A stretch of DNA of 64,000 nucleotides from Pleurodeles waltl (taxonomy: Eukaryota; Chordata; Amphibia; Caudata; Salamandridae): the NCBI RefSeq assembly GCF_031143425.1, contig NC_090451.1:668298508-668362507 (forward strand). The letters run 5' to 3'. Position numbers and translations under genes: made by a program. This document shows positions 11,336 to 22,274 of the stretch, one piece after another (position 1 is the stretch's first letter; each line of letters starts with the position of its first letter). The notes beneath the pieces are model-generated. The model saw nothing but the letters and a program-made list of their open reading frames with translations, did no database searches and was not told where the DNA came from.

Positions 11336-12140
11336 ACCCAGTGGCAACTTCCGCAAAAAAATCTCCACTTCGGGTCTTTCCGAGACGGGCAGATGACAGA
11401 TGGGGCAAAAATGCAAGCTATTCAGAAATACTCATTTCCTTTTATCGCTAGATCAATAAAGCCATTTGTAGCTGACCTCCACTTTTATCAAAGAAGCACC
11501 CATAGGTGTTGAAAACTGCAGGCTCAGGGCTAAGGAGGGGGCTTTAGTGGCCTGAGGACAGATCTGGGCTGGGGGAGTTGGGGGGGGCGGTGTAAGGTGT
11601 TGAATGATGAGGGGGTCATTGCTCTGGCCTAACTTAGGGACCCACAATTATGAGATGGAAGAGGAGCCACTTGTCCTTATATAGGGGTGCTTTGAGGCAT
11701 TCTTCACCATATGTTATGCTAGGTTATGTCTGTGATTCGTATAGCACTTTATGCCACCCTAAGGCTGCTTCAAAGCGCTGGGGGCAGAATCCGTGAAACA
11801 GAGGGCCCAGACCGATGAAGGGCACACGTACAATAGAGGGGTGGTAAAGGAAACTTGTGAATGGGCCAGTCTTCCATAAGTCAGTGTCAAGCAAAGAGGT
11901 TTAGACCTAGGCCACTTTTACACTGAAATTCCCCAAGTGTCACCCTTCCTGCAATTTGTAAGATTTTTTTTGATTTTGAAATGAGGACCAGTACAGATTT
12001 AAAATATGCTTCGTTTCTACTGTACACACCACTAAATCGTTTTCTTATTCCTTTTAATTACTAGTATAACTAATGTCACGCTTAATGAGATGAACATAAT
12101 TTAGGTTATTTTAACTTCTGATTACCATATGCTTGCTAAT
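11336..12140. other. Intergenic, nothing recognisable
   Basis: Contains a short segment at about 11735-11785 ('cgtatagcacttta...ttcaaagcgctggggg') that resembles the TTAGCGCTTACTACCCCG-type core near 7360 and is probably a repeat fragment. There are no exons, and the longest open frame is 64 codons. Confidence 0.45.
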
Positions 12141-14290
12141 TTTTTTTCAATACATAATTTTATTGAAGTTTCAAAAAAAGAAAAAGTCATTACAATACTA
12201 TTCGACAGTTAATTTAGGGCAGTTCACAACCAGACCAATCAATGACCCAAATCATCAGAGGTACCAACATTGTATAGCTAAAATGATACAAGCCCATTGG
12301 ACCCATTATCCGTATCCCATTCCCACCTCCATCCCTCGAAATTCCCACCATGGGGACCAAGTGTTTCCCATTTGTGGGGACAACCTCTGCCAGCGTATAT
12401 CACTGTTTTCCACTAACATGCACCAGTCCATATTTTTCTACCAGTGAGTCACCTCTGGTGCGCTTGGCGCTCCCCACGGCTGAGCAATATTCCGATTTGT
12501 CACTCCTAGACCCAAGGATAACCAGAGCTTTCTAAGTCTGGGCAGGGTATTGCTCCTGTAGATAAGCAGGATACAGCATTTACGTGTATCTGGGATCTCT
12601 GTGCCCATGACCTCTGATAATTCCCCAAAGTGTTGACCAGTAATGACTTACCTTTGGACAAGACCACAGCATATGAAGAAAAGTACCCTTCTCTCCACAT
12701 CCCGAGGCAGGGATTTGTCAGGTATCCGTCCATGGTGCGAAATGTCATGCGGGAATAGCGGGGTCGGGGTAGAATATGCACTTGGATTAGACGAAATCCT
12801 GTGTTAATAGCAATCTCCCTGAAAGCACTCATTGCCTCCTCCCATTCACCATCCTCAAAGACTCCAACTATGGCCTCCATTTAGACTTCAGCTCACTCAG
12901 GATGCCTGCGGAGTTATTCATTAATTTTTCGTATATTACGCGATATGGCCCCTTTAGGTAGTGGTTCTGTCAAGATGCGGTGCTCAAAGGGCGTGGAGTC
13001 TTTGATAAGGGTGTGTTTGGGGATGTGTGTCGCTAAGGTGTGTCGAAGCTGGATGTATTAATGTCTCCTTGTATGCCAATTCGCATTGTACTCGCATTTC
13101 AGACTGTGTGAGCAGGGAATCCTCTTTCCACACATCTCCAAGTGTGTATATACCGATAAGGTTTCCCCTCATGAAACCCTGTAACTCCCCCACCTCTTTT
13201 AAAAGGTCACTGGACCGGAGGGGTGTCATTTCCGTCAGTTCTCCCCTCCAGCTCAGGAAAGTGGTCGCGCCTCTCCAGATTTGCGCTACAGTTTGAGTAC
13301 GCAGCAATAGTAGTTTTGATGCGAAGGACCTGTATAGTACCCCCTGAGATCCCACCTGTCCCAAAGTTAGTCTGTCCAGCCTGCATGCTGGGTCACTAAC
13401 CACCGCCAGCTGAGTGGCCCAGTAGTATTTCATAATGTCAGGCACGTCAATCCCCCATCATACACTCCGCCCTTTAACTTTTGAAGAGCTATTCGGGGTG
13501 GGTCCTTAGCCCAAAGTAAAAGTTGGAGTGAGGCTTCCGTCTTGTTAAAGAATTCCTCCGGTACTCAGCATGGAGTATTCTTGAGAGAATATCATTCTGG
13601 GTAGTGTCATCATTTTAAATATCGTCACCCTTCCTAGTTGGGAGAGCAGTAACGTCTTCCAGTGCTGAACATCTGCAGCAAAGCAGTCAACAATTGGGGG
13701 TAGGTTGTTGGGGTAAAAAAGCTGTGGATCAATTGTGGTGAAAATCCCCAAATATTTAAATCAGTAATTGGCATGGGCATTGGGATGTCGCTGTGTAGTG
13801 CGGGTGGGGAGCCCGTGAGCTGGTGCATGAGGTACTTACTCCAGTTGATAGTATATATCGAGTGTCTTCCAAACATTTGGAGAATCTGAATCAGTCAGGA
13901 TATCGTCAGAGGTGGTCAATGACATAGAACAAGTTATTGTTCGTGTATAATGAGATACGCTCTTCCCAGGTCTCTCCCCATTGTATGTCTCGAACTAGGG
14001 GGTCTTGTGTGACCCACGCTGCTGGGGCTCCAGGGCCAGTGCAAATATCAGTGGGGACAAAGGGCAGCTCCATCTTGTTCTTCTGTGTAAAGCAAATCTA
14101 CAAGACAGTCCTCCCTTCACCTTGACCTGGGTCTTGGGATCTTGGTAGAAGAGATGTATCCAGCTTATGAAATTGGGCCCGAATCACAGCCTCTCTAAAG
14201 CCCCAAACATGTAGTTACACTCAAGTGTGTTGAACGCCAATGAGGTGTGCATCAACAGCAACATAGTGGAGATACTCTTGTCTGTCGATC
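12141..14290 (-). pseudogene. Decayed L1/Tx1-type LINE, 3' half of ORF2
   Basis: Read on the minus strand the pieces appear in canonical order but in shifting frames. A finger/palm portion ends 'FISWIHLFYQDPK'-like near 14110-14160. The block 'CPLSPLIFALALEP' follows at about 14070-14030, and a corrupted catalytic region 'ISLYTNNNLFYVID' sits where YADD is expected (about 13940). Next come 'LSQLGRVTIFKMMTLPR' (13545-13751), 'YYWATQLAVV' (12984-13445) and a C-terminal 'NTGFRLIQVHILPRPRYSR...MWREGYFSS' block (12506-12880). An eight-T run at 12141-12148 on the plus strand would be the remains of the poly(A) tail. The copy is 5'-truncated, full of stops and inactive. Confidence 0.8.
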
Positions 14291-15975
14291 AGCCGAGTAC
14301 CCAAAAAAGTCAGCAGAGGTTGAGCCTCATCCCCCTGTTTGGCATAACCTCTCCCACCGTTCAATGCCTTTTTAAGGTCTCTCATGGCTGGAGCTTTGGT
14401 TTCACAGCTGGGAGTAGTTTGTGTCCTAAGGGCCTTATCTGTAAAAATATTCTAGCTGGCCTGCAAGGCCTGAAAATACGTAAGACACTATGCCCCCCAG
14501 GGGCTGAATATATGGTTTCACTGCAATGCTCTCTGCCCTTCTCTTTTCATGCGGTTATGCTCTCTTAGGGCTGACTATATGGTTACATGACCATGTTCCT
14601 TCCAAATGCTATTTTCATTGTGGTGTCTTCCAAAGGGTGTTCTGACCATTACAGTCTAATGCCAAGTGTATGAAGGAATGCACAAACACAGTTTATTTCT
14701 GATAAAGGGTTAATGTGCTGCATGGCTAAATACTTACAAGGTCCCAAAGGCGAGACCGTGTCTATGCCAATGCTTGTTTTGTATTGGCGGCCCTCACAGC
14801 TACCAATTGCTGCTGGGCTATTTCACATGCAAAAAAGCACTTTTGTGTCAGTATATATATTTTTGTATTATTTATCAATCCAAGTGGCGTCTACCATCTT
14901 GGATTGGTAAATAAATGTAAAAAAAGAAAATGGTGTCTTAGTTATTTAGTAGGCTTGCACATGGGCGGACAGTCATACAGAGCCCTGCGTCACAATACTT
15001 GCACACTGCAATAGAATGAGATTGGTGCGTCACTGTGCCTTTTTTTCCCCTTTTTTTGCTGATGGTGCACAGCACCAGAAAAAAACATTGGCAAAAAAAT
15101 AGACCAACATGGCAAACCCTATTGTCTTTGCAGTGCTTGTTCGTTTTCTGACAGTGCGTCACGCACAGATGCCCAGGTGTGGTTCCCACAGCTCTCTGTG
15201 CTTTAGGGCTTCAGGCCACATCTCAATTAAGAGACCCTACAAAGTCTGTATGTGCATAGGGGTTCCTGTGCTGCCATCAAAGGGGTGTGGCCTTAAGATA
15301 TTGACTGGGCTGACTTTTTTGGGGGCAGGACTGAGACTGATTTATACATGATTAGTCTTCTTCTATAACACACAGAACAAAAAAACGGTTGAATGAAATG
15401 TGCCCAAAATAATTAGCAATGGCCCGGATTTATTGAAGTATTTAGTCTATCACATATTTGCTTTTCTGTGTGTTTTAGCTTTGAGGCGTGGGTAGTATGG
15501 GGTGACACGAGTCCTGCTGTTCCGAGCCACCTGCTGCTTTGCCATTAAACTCAACTCCCTGTCTGAGTAGGGTGTGTGTGGGGAGCATTGTGAGTTTGTG
15601 CCATCCCCACAAGACCGCTTCAGATGTCTGGATATTCTCAGCGGCTTGGCTAGAGGCCATTGTAATCCTTGCTCACCATGGGCACTTTCTTAAACGCTGT
15701 CACTTGATCGCAAGATGAGGTCAGTGAACCCTTGCAGCTGTCTCTGACTGGCAAGCACATACCACGCGGTGAACCCACAGATAGGGCTGTGCCCATATTT
15801 ATTCAGTAAAGTCCATAGTGAGGTGCCCTGGGGTGGCAGGCCCATACCTCCTTGATGACATTTCCAACAGCTCCCCCTCCCCAGAAACAAAGACATTTTT
15901 GCTAATACCTGAGGTGTGTGTAACTCAGTCCTCCATCTGACCCACCAACCTTCTAATCGAATTTCATTCCTGATC
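14291..15975. other. Intergenic, nothing recognisable
   Basis: No splice-flanked open frame or named repeat could be supported across this stretch. Several 60-110-codon open frames occur by chance. Confidence 0.45.
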
Positions 15976-16110
15976 TGGTGCTCAGAGGACAATGTATCCA
16001 CTCCAGGAATCTATGTTCCACCTCATGGTGACGAGTTGGAATCCTGGCTGGCCCACTCAGCCTTTCATCCTCACTAGGTTGATAAACTGCATACAATTGA
16101 GATGGGTAAA
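15976..16110 (+). repeat. Diverged tRNA-derived SINE copy
   Basis: This is the same family as 5701-5905. The shared 'atccactccaggaa' is followed by a degraded B box (gagttggaatcct, where the other copy has GGTTCAAATCC) and 'aggttgataa'. The A box is hardly recognisable, so this copy is older. Confidence 0.6.
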
Positions 16111-16503
16111 AATAAGCATGTTATTCATGACCAAGAGGCCTCAAAAGGGGAGCCTGCACGATCGAGATCCGCACTTTGTTTAGGTAGCGTCTAAAAGTGC
16201 GGGTCTCTAGGCGTTTCGACCCATTAGACATCAGTTTCAAAAGCACTAGCATAAAATGAGACTAACTAGTTCTCGAAGGCCAGAGAATATATTCCACAGG
16301 ACCATAAATGTGCTCTTGTGGGCCCTTGACGCAATGGAACTGTACATTTTGTTGCAGTAAACATAATTTAAATGATGTTCTTTCGAGGCAAAATATGACA
16401 CATCAGCTGCTTTCTTCAGATGTCCAAAATGGGTGATGTCGGGCCAGGTGATCTGTGAGGAGGGGATTAGGCTGGCTTGAGGTCTCCTCTAGAGGTGCAG
16501 CCC

Positions 16504-16650
16504 AAAGTCACACGCACACGTGTGTGTGGGAGGGGGTTGTGTGTGGGGGCTGTGGATGTGTGTGGGTGTGTGTGGGGTGTTTGTGTGGGGGTGTATGTGT
16601 GTGTGGGGTGTGTGGGGGAGGGGTGTATGTGGGTGTGGAGTTGTTGGGGA
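16504..16650 (+). repeat. G/T-rich (GGGTGT)n-like low-complexity tract
   Basis: About 145 bp made almost only of G and T, with repeated GTGTGTGGG and GGGGTGTGTG words. It has several runs of three or more G, which could form G-quadruplexes, and alternating GT that could form Z-DNA. The translated cysteine/glycine/valine-rich open frames here are artefacts of the repeat. Confidence 0.85.
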
Positions 16651-16729
16651 GGGGACAGGGTTGCAAGTGCCTCCTGCCGTGGTGGGGGGAGGAGGGAGAA
16701 GACGGCACGAGGGCTTGCAGTCTGCCTTG

Positions 16730-17020
16730 GGCTTCATCCCTGTGTGCAGATGCCTGCCCGATGGCTGACACTCGGAGCCCGACGGTCCCGCCGGGTGGGC
16801 CTCGGGCCGCTAGGGGCACTTCCCGCCGTGGGGTCTGCCCACCTTGATCTCCGCAGGCCGCAGCAGCAGTGCCCCCTGCCAGCCGCCTGGGCTTCCGGCT
16901 CAGCCGGCCACCGAGCGTGGGGTCCATGCAGCACGGCCTCCGACCCCAGCAGCATGACTGCCCCGCGGGAGCACGGCCCTACCTGCAGCAGCACCGGGGT
17001 GAGCGGAGGGGGCTGAAACT
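16730..17020 (+). other. GC-rich island with a possible but unassigned exon
   Basis: A sharply bounded CpG-rich segment sits in otherwise AT-rich DNA. Within it, 16857-16998 is open in two frames and is bracketed by an acceptor-like 'ttgatctccgcag' and a donor-like 'ggg|GTGAGC'. One frame reads ...FRLSRPPSVGSMQHGLRPQQ..., which I do not recognise. It could be an orphan CpG island, a first exon of an unlisted transcript, or simply GC-rich repeat DNA. Without a homologue or a transcript the exon call is weak. Confidence 0.3.
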
Positions 17021-17657
17021 GACCCATTCCAGATCAATTGAAAAGTGAGACGAGATAATCGGAAAAATTGGTCAGTGTGTGTTTGTGGTTAGGGTGTATT
17101 TGGTTGTGTCAGTGCTAGTGCACAGAGGGGGTATTTGGGACTGTCTTCTACTTCCATTTCCCTTTTTTATTTCCTTCTTCAGTTTTTAATGTTCCTTATT
17201 TCTCACTTTTCAACATTTTTCGTTTTTTTCTGTTTTCTCCTTCAATACCTATTTTATCGTTAATTTAACTTTACTTTTCCTCGCCTGGCAGTATTCTGAT
17301 AATCTTTTAAAGCAGTTTGTAAATATATACTACTGTGGTATTTCACGAATTTCGCTTCCTCCATGTCTGGGTAGTGCACCTCTGGTGCCTACCACTGCGC
17401 TATCTTTCCGCCTATGTACATATACCTGTTCCTGCTGTGGCGCCTGGGGGCATTCTTGTGTTCCCACTCGACTGCCTCAAATGGCCTTATAGTTCCAGCC
17501 ACTTACACGTGGTGACAGTGTCTTGTGGGCCCCACCAGTGCAAGTTCATTAGTACTGATTTCACGTTAGATAGTTTGGGGTAAACGTTGCCCCTAATTCT
17601 GGGTCTTAATCATCATTCACACATTTATGACCACCTTTCTGTTCTTCACTGGCTACC
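17021..17657. other. Intergenic, nothing recognisable
   Basis: T-rich sequence around 17150-17280, no gene signals. Confidence 0.45.
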
Positions 17658-17837
17658 CAGTAGCGTAACAAAGGCCCCCGCAGCCCTTGCGGTGTGGGGA
17701 GTGGGGGGCGAGCTCCAGAGGGCCCCATGAGCACAGCACACTGTGCACAGGTGGCAGGCTTCTGACTGGATCCGGTGGGGAGGGCCCCCGTCAAGGTACT
17801 TTTCAGGGGGGCTTCCTCAAGTTTTGTTACGCCACTG
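17658..17837. mobile_element. hAT MITE with 8-bp target duplication
   Basis: A 180-bp element with terminal inverted repeats CAGTAGCGTAACAAA and, at the right end, TTTGTTACGCCACTG (one mismatch, A/G). It is flanked by TGGCTACC (17650-17657) and TGGCTGCC (17838-17845), an 8-bp duplication with one difference, as expected for an old hAT insertion. The interior is GC-rich and non-coding. Confidence 0.85.
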
Positions 17838-17845
17838 TGGCTGCC

Positions 17846-18480
17846 ATTTCTGAAAAGAAGTCTGTTTAAGGCACTGTGTGTATCATAAGGCTGTTACTTG
17901 GGGTTGTGCCCAGCCACAGTAGTTCTCCTTTCAACATCTCCCAGAAATCTTTGTTCAAGGGCAGTCAATCCACTTTCAATTCCCAGTTTTCCGAGAGCTC
18001 GAATGGGTGGACAGGTCTTCTCATGCAATCCAAGTTTGTGGGTCTCTTTACTTGGCACTAAGTATTGAAAGTTGTCTTCGGAAATTTAGAAAACTCTAAA
18101 GATGCACAGATTTACTTCTGGGTAGGACTGTCTGCTTTCTTTCAGTTTGTGTTCAGAGCCAGGGCACACTCTTCCTGGCTAATGGCGTGCTTTAGAAGTC
18201 ATTATCACATCATAAAGCTTATTATGTATCTTATTATAATTTTTACATCTCTGATCAGACCGACAAAGTCAACCTGGTTTGCTTGTCAATAGCTCTTCAT
18301 GAATTAAATCCAATACCTCTGCGCATGCAACTACAGAGGCCTTAGTTTTTAGTTGGAGATGTAATATGTTGCCTCAACTGTAAAGTATTTGTTGATAGCA
18401 CACTAAACAAGCCTTGACAGAACCACTAGATCTCATCTTTGAGACCCATTAGCAAACCTAATTTTGCCAAAGTGCTTGAA
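17846..18480. other. Intergenic, nothing recognisable
   Basis: AT-rich sequence with no supported feature. Confidence 0.45.
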
Positions 18481-19070
18481 AAACAAATTAAAGTTGGTGA
18501 AAGCAACAGTGGCAGTAGAGGGTTGGGCGGGTGGACAAGAGAGGAAGCTGCAACTGAGGTGGGCTGGCAGGGGGAAATCGGCAACAGATGGCTGGCAAGG
18601 AAGCTATAAAGGCAACTGAGGGTCAGTGGGGCACTAAGCAACAATGGCAAAGGACTGAGGATGGGCAAGAAAAAGTAATGGAGAGAGGATTGACTGGGAG
18701 GCACTACGACACATTAGAGTGGGTGTGAGCGAACCCTAAGAGGCAATGGAGGGATGTCAGAAGGCACTAAGCGGCAATGGAGGGAGGGATACTTAAAAGC
18801 CGCGGATGGTGGGTGAGTGGTTAAAACGCAACAATGGCTATGGAGGAAGGGTGGGCTGGGAAATGCCAGGGCAGCAACATAGAAGTGGAGGGTTGGCAAA
18901 AAAGAAGGCAGCAAGGGACGGTGGGTGGGGAAAAAGCAACTGCAGCAACAGAGGGAGGGTGGTCAGACACTAAGCAATAGCAACAATGGAGTGAGGGTGG
19001 ATGGAGAACTGCATCAGCTGCAATGGAATAGGAGGAAGCTTCAGGGGTGGGGAAAACAGCACACCAGCGA
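18481..19070 (+). repeat. Degenerate minisatellite, unit about 45 bp
   Basis: A purine-rich array in which the words 'cactaagcRRcaatgg', 'gRgggagggtgg' and 'ggcaRcaa' recur at roughly 40-50 bp spacing at least ten times. The units are strongly diverged, so the array is old. The complementary strand gives proline/serine/leucine-rich open frames of up to about 160 codons that should not be taken as genes. Confidence 0.65.
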
Positions 19071-19239
19071 GAGAGATGAACATGGAGCATGGGAAAGAAA
19101 CACATTGGGTGGGAAGCAGGTGAAGGACAAAGTAGCGCTGAGGGAAGGAGTGTGGGGGGAAGGACTTGGGCAAGAGACAACAACGTTAAATAGGGGGATA
19201 GGACAGCATAACACAGGAAGTTAAACAACTTGGAGCATT

Positions 19240-20750
19240 GCAGTTGGTGAACAGAAGCACACTTGGAGACATCAGAAAAACAAGCAGACTCTCCTAGATT
19301 GCTCATGAAAAAGGAACAATAGTTCCAGAAAAGTAGGCACTGGTAGAAGCATAGAACGCGCCAGTCGGAGAAATGGTGAACAGGCTAATCTCCATGGGAG
19401 GCACATCTACAAGCTAGATGAGCTAAAAGAAAGCTGAATATTATAAATCAAGCAAATGTGAGTGACAAAAGACAAAGCCAGGGGTAAGCAATGGGCAGAA
19501 TGCATTTGCCATATCCCTAGAATAGCATAGCAGCAGGACAGCTGCATTGTCTGGTAGGCTTCGACCTAAAAAGGCAGCCATTAAAAAGGTACTGGATAAA
19601 GACACTGGTGATATACATGATTGATATAATTTCAAACATTACACATTTTGTCTTGTGTCACATAATCAATAAAGCATTGGTGTCCCGAGTGGATTGCCCA
19701 TGAATATTTACATTTTAAGATTGTTTTGCTGCATGCCTATGCATGATATTTATTGCTAATTTAAAGAAGTTATCAATGTATCAACGTTCCAACCTTAGAT
19801 CTGAACTAACTAAAATATATTCTATGAATTTTCCAATATTGAAATTCAGCTTCATAGTACTAGATCGTGTTATTGTGTTTCTAACACTGATTAACATTTT
19901 TTGTTTAATTAACAAGGCCGATTGTGTTGTAGTATTTAACAAAGTGGCAATGCTACTAAAAGGGGCCAAAGTTCCTGCCGGATAAATATTGATATTGTTT
20001 GATATTCTTTTTTTTGTCGGGGATGCATATGGCTTTTCTTAAAAGCAGCGTAGCTTATCCCTGAAATCTCTATGTACACACCACACAAGGTTTGTTAACC
20101 AGCACCAGAAGTAGCAACAGTACTGTCTAAAGCCTTCTTTGACAGGAAGCAGATTCTGCGTTTTGAAGCAGGCCTACCGCACCAAAAACACAAATCTTGC
20201 TATGCACAATCTTCCAGCTGACCTCACTACACTTCCAAAATGTAAACCTTTAACTGATACAACTTTGTGGACCCATGGAACCGCCTCACAAAACCTAGAT
20301 ATGTGCCACACATACAAAGATGGCTTTGCATTGTACACTCAAAATTGGGCACCCAGTGTTTAAAAGCGTTTGTGCGCACATAGCAATTTCAGAAGATCTT
20401 AGTTCTAAGTGGGATTATGCACTCTGTAGCACGTGTGCAAAATCAGCAAATTTGCACCATCCACATTCAATTCTCATTGCATATGTTTACCGAGCACCCT
20501 AAAACACAAAAAATGTAACTGTATACACACCTTCTCCTACCTTCCTGGACATGGTCAAAAGCTGGACAGAAAAAGCCAAAAGTAAGATGACAGCTACATT
20601 TCCTGCCAAATTTGAAACATAAAAGGCACCCAAGTATCGCTACCAAAAAAAAAGAAAAAGCTATCCTAGAAGGCTATGCTCTTGCTGTTCTGAATATTAT
20701 TCAGCCACTCTATCATCTGCTTCTGAGTAGAAATTTGTACACACACTGAT
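19240..20750. other. Intergenic, nothing recognisable
   Basis: AT-rich sequence. AATAAA occurs near 19668 but no transcript structure leads to it. Confidence 0.45.
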
Positions 20751-21257
20751 GGGCATACTTAGGAAAAATTACGCTTTTCCTGCGCCCCGTAGCGCCCCCT
20801 AACGCAACCATGTGACGCTGTATTTAAAATACGGCACACCATGTTAGGGGACCAGCATCAGAATGTTTGACGATAGTCTGGCGCTTTGCAGGATTAGTGT
20901 AAAAAATTCTGAGGCTAGTCCTGCAAAGCACCCAGAGGCCCATTGTAACCAATGGAATCACCCTTTTAACTCCTGCTCTGAGCAGGCATTAAAAGTGCCC
21001 CCAAAAAATGGTGCAAGGAAATCTTTTCGATTTCCTTGCACCAGTCCTCTCCCTCCTCAAAGGGGGAGTGCCTCTTTTGCATACATTTTGCCTGGCGCAG
21101 GCATAATGTAGCGCAAAGCGTTACAATGTGGCGCAATGCATGCATTGCGCCACTTTGTAAATATGGCCTAGCATTTTTGGCTTTCTAACTCTGCATTAGC
21201 ATACAAAAATGATGCTAATGTTGCGTTAGAATGGCGCTTAGGCTCTTAAATATGCCC
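20751..21257. mobile_element. Harbinger-like non-autonomous element (about 507 bp)
   Basis: The ends GGGCATACTTAGG (left) and TTAAATATGCCC (right) are inverted repeats. The interior contains the TGCTCTGAGCA palindrome and 'gcgcaggcataatgta', shared with 1478-1996. There are also shorter palindromes such as GTGGCGCAATGCATGCATTGCGCCAC and a 'GGTGCAAGGAAATC...GATTTCCTTGCACC' hairpin. No transposase is encoded. No clean target duplication was found. Confidence 0.7.
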
Positions 21258-22274
21258 CTTACTTTTTTGGTCTTTCTTTCTCGTTGCTTTCCTGTTTTGT
21301 AGCTATCTTATTTTTGCAGTTCTGTCACTTAAGTTATTTATTTTTCTTTCACTTATTCTTTCTAGAAGTGAGTCCCACCAGGCTTTGCACTGACACAACT
21401 TCATTTCTGATTTATGCTTCTTTCTCAAAAATCATTTCTTCACTTAAATTATCATTTCACTTTCTGCTTCAAATATCTCATTTTCTAAGGCTAACTTTTC
21501 AGATACTGCTGTCAATGTCTGGTTGCCCTCTCACTTTGAGATTCTGTTTTCTCCCTTCCACGCTGTTACTGCCTCTCTCTCTTTCATTCTCTGCTTTTTC
21601 TTACCCCATACTTTGTCACTTTGTTTTGCTTAAGTGTGTATGTGTTTTCCAGCTGTCACGCTTGTGTTCTTTTTTCCCTCCTCCTGCTTCGTGTTTCTCC
21701 CTCATGTCCGTGTGCTACTGTTTCGCATTTATGTGCTTCTTTCCCGTTAAGCCATGCTCCATCTTACTCCTGCTCTCACCCGTGTGCTTCTTGGTATTCT
21801 CTCTTTCTTCTGCGTCTCCCCACCAGCCCTCATCTGCTTATTCCCTTTCCCACTCCACCCTCTTCATCGTTAACCTACTCGCATCCCCGAAGTACCAATG
21901 GTAATTTTTTTTAAGTCCTCACTCATTGATTTTCCTCTTAACCTCTTAGGCGAACTTTATTTAATCAATTTATCTTCTTTTTAAGCTTCCTTGTAATTTA
22001 CATATTTCTAGCAATTTTATGGCTCTTCATTTGCTTTCTTACTGCTTTCGCCTCTGTTGACTTAGTTTGTTGTTTGATGTACGTGTGGACCAGTCTTCCT
22101 AAGTTCTCTTTTAAAATTCTCTCAGGAAACCTCCACGCTTGTTTCCAAATGCTCCCTGTAAAGTGCCATCCATGATGTTTCCTTCTGTTTAAAATCATAT
22201 TCTGTACTTTCCCCAATCACTGGTATCAAATCCCATCTGGAGTTCTTACCATATATTTTCTATGTGTGCTTTAG
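21258..22274. other. Pyrimidine-rich sequence without a gene
   Basis: The plus strand is C/T-rich from about 21260 to 21990. This gives a 206-codon open frame rich in Ser, Leu, Phe and Cys, which has the composition expected of translated CT-rich DNA and no domain structure. Confidence 0.55.

Noticed and set aside
16477..17016. 179-codon open frame running from the G/T tract into the GC-rich island
   Set aside because: Half of it is translated (GT)n repeat. The island half is noted separately as only a possible exon in another frame.
18821..19306. 161-codon minus-strand open frame
   Set aside because: Complement of the purine-rich minisatellite.
21284..21904. 206-codon open frame rich in Ser, Leu, Phe and Cys
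   Set aside because: It lies in C/T-rich DNA where stop codons are rare. The composition is that of translated pyrimidine tracts and there are no domain, splice or start-context signals.
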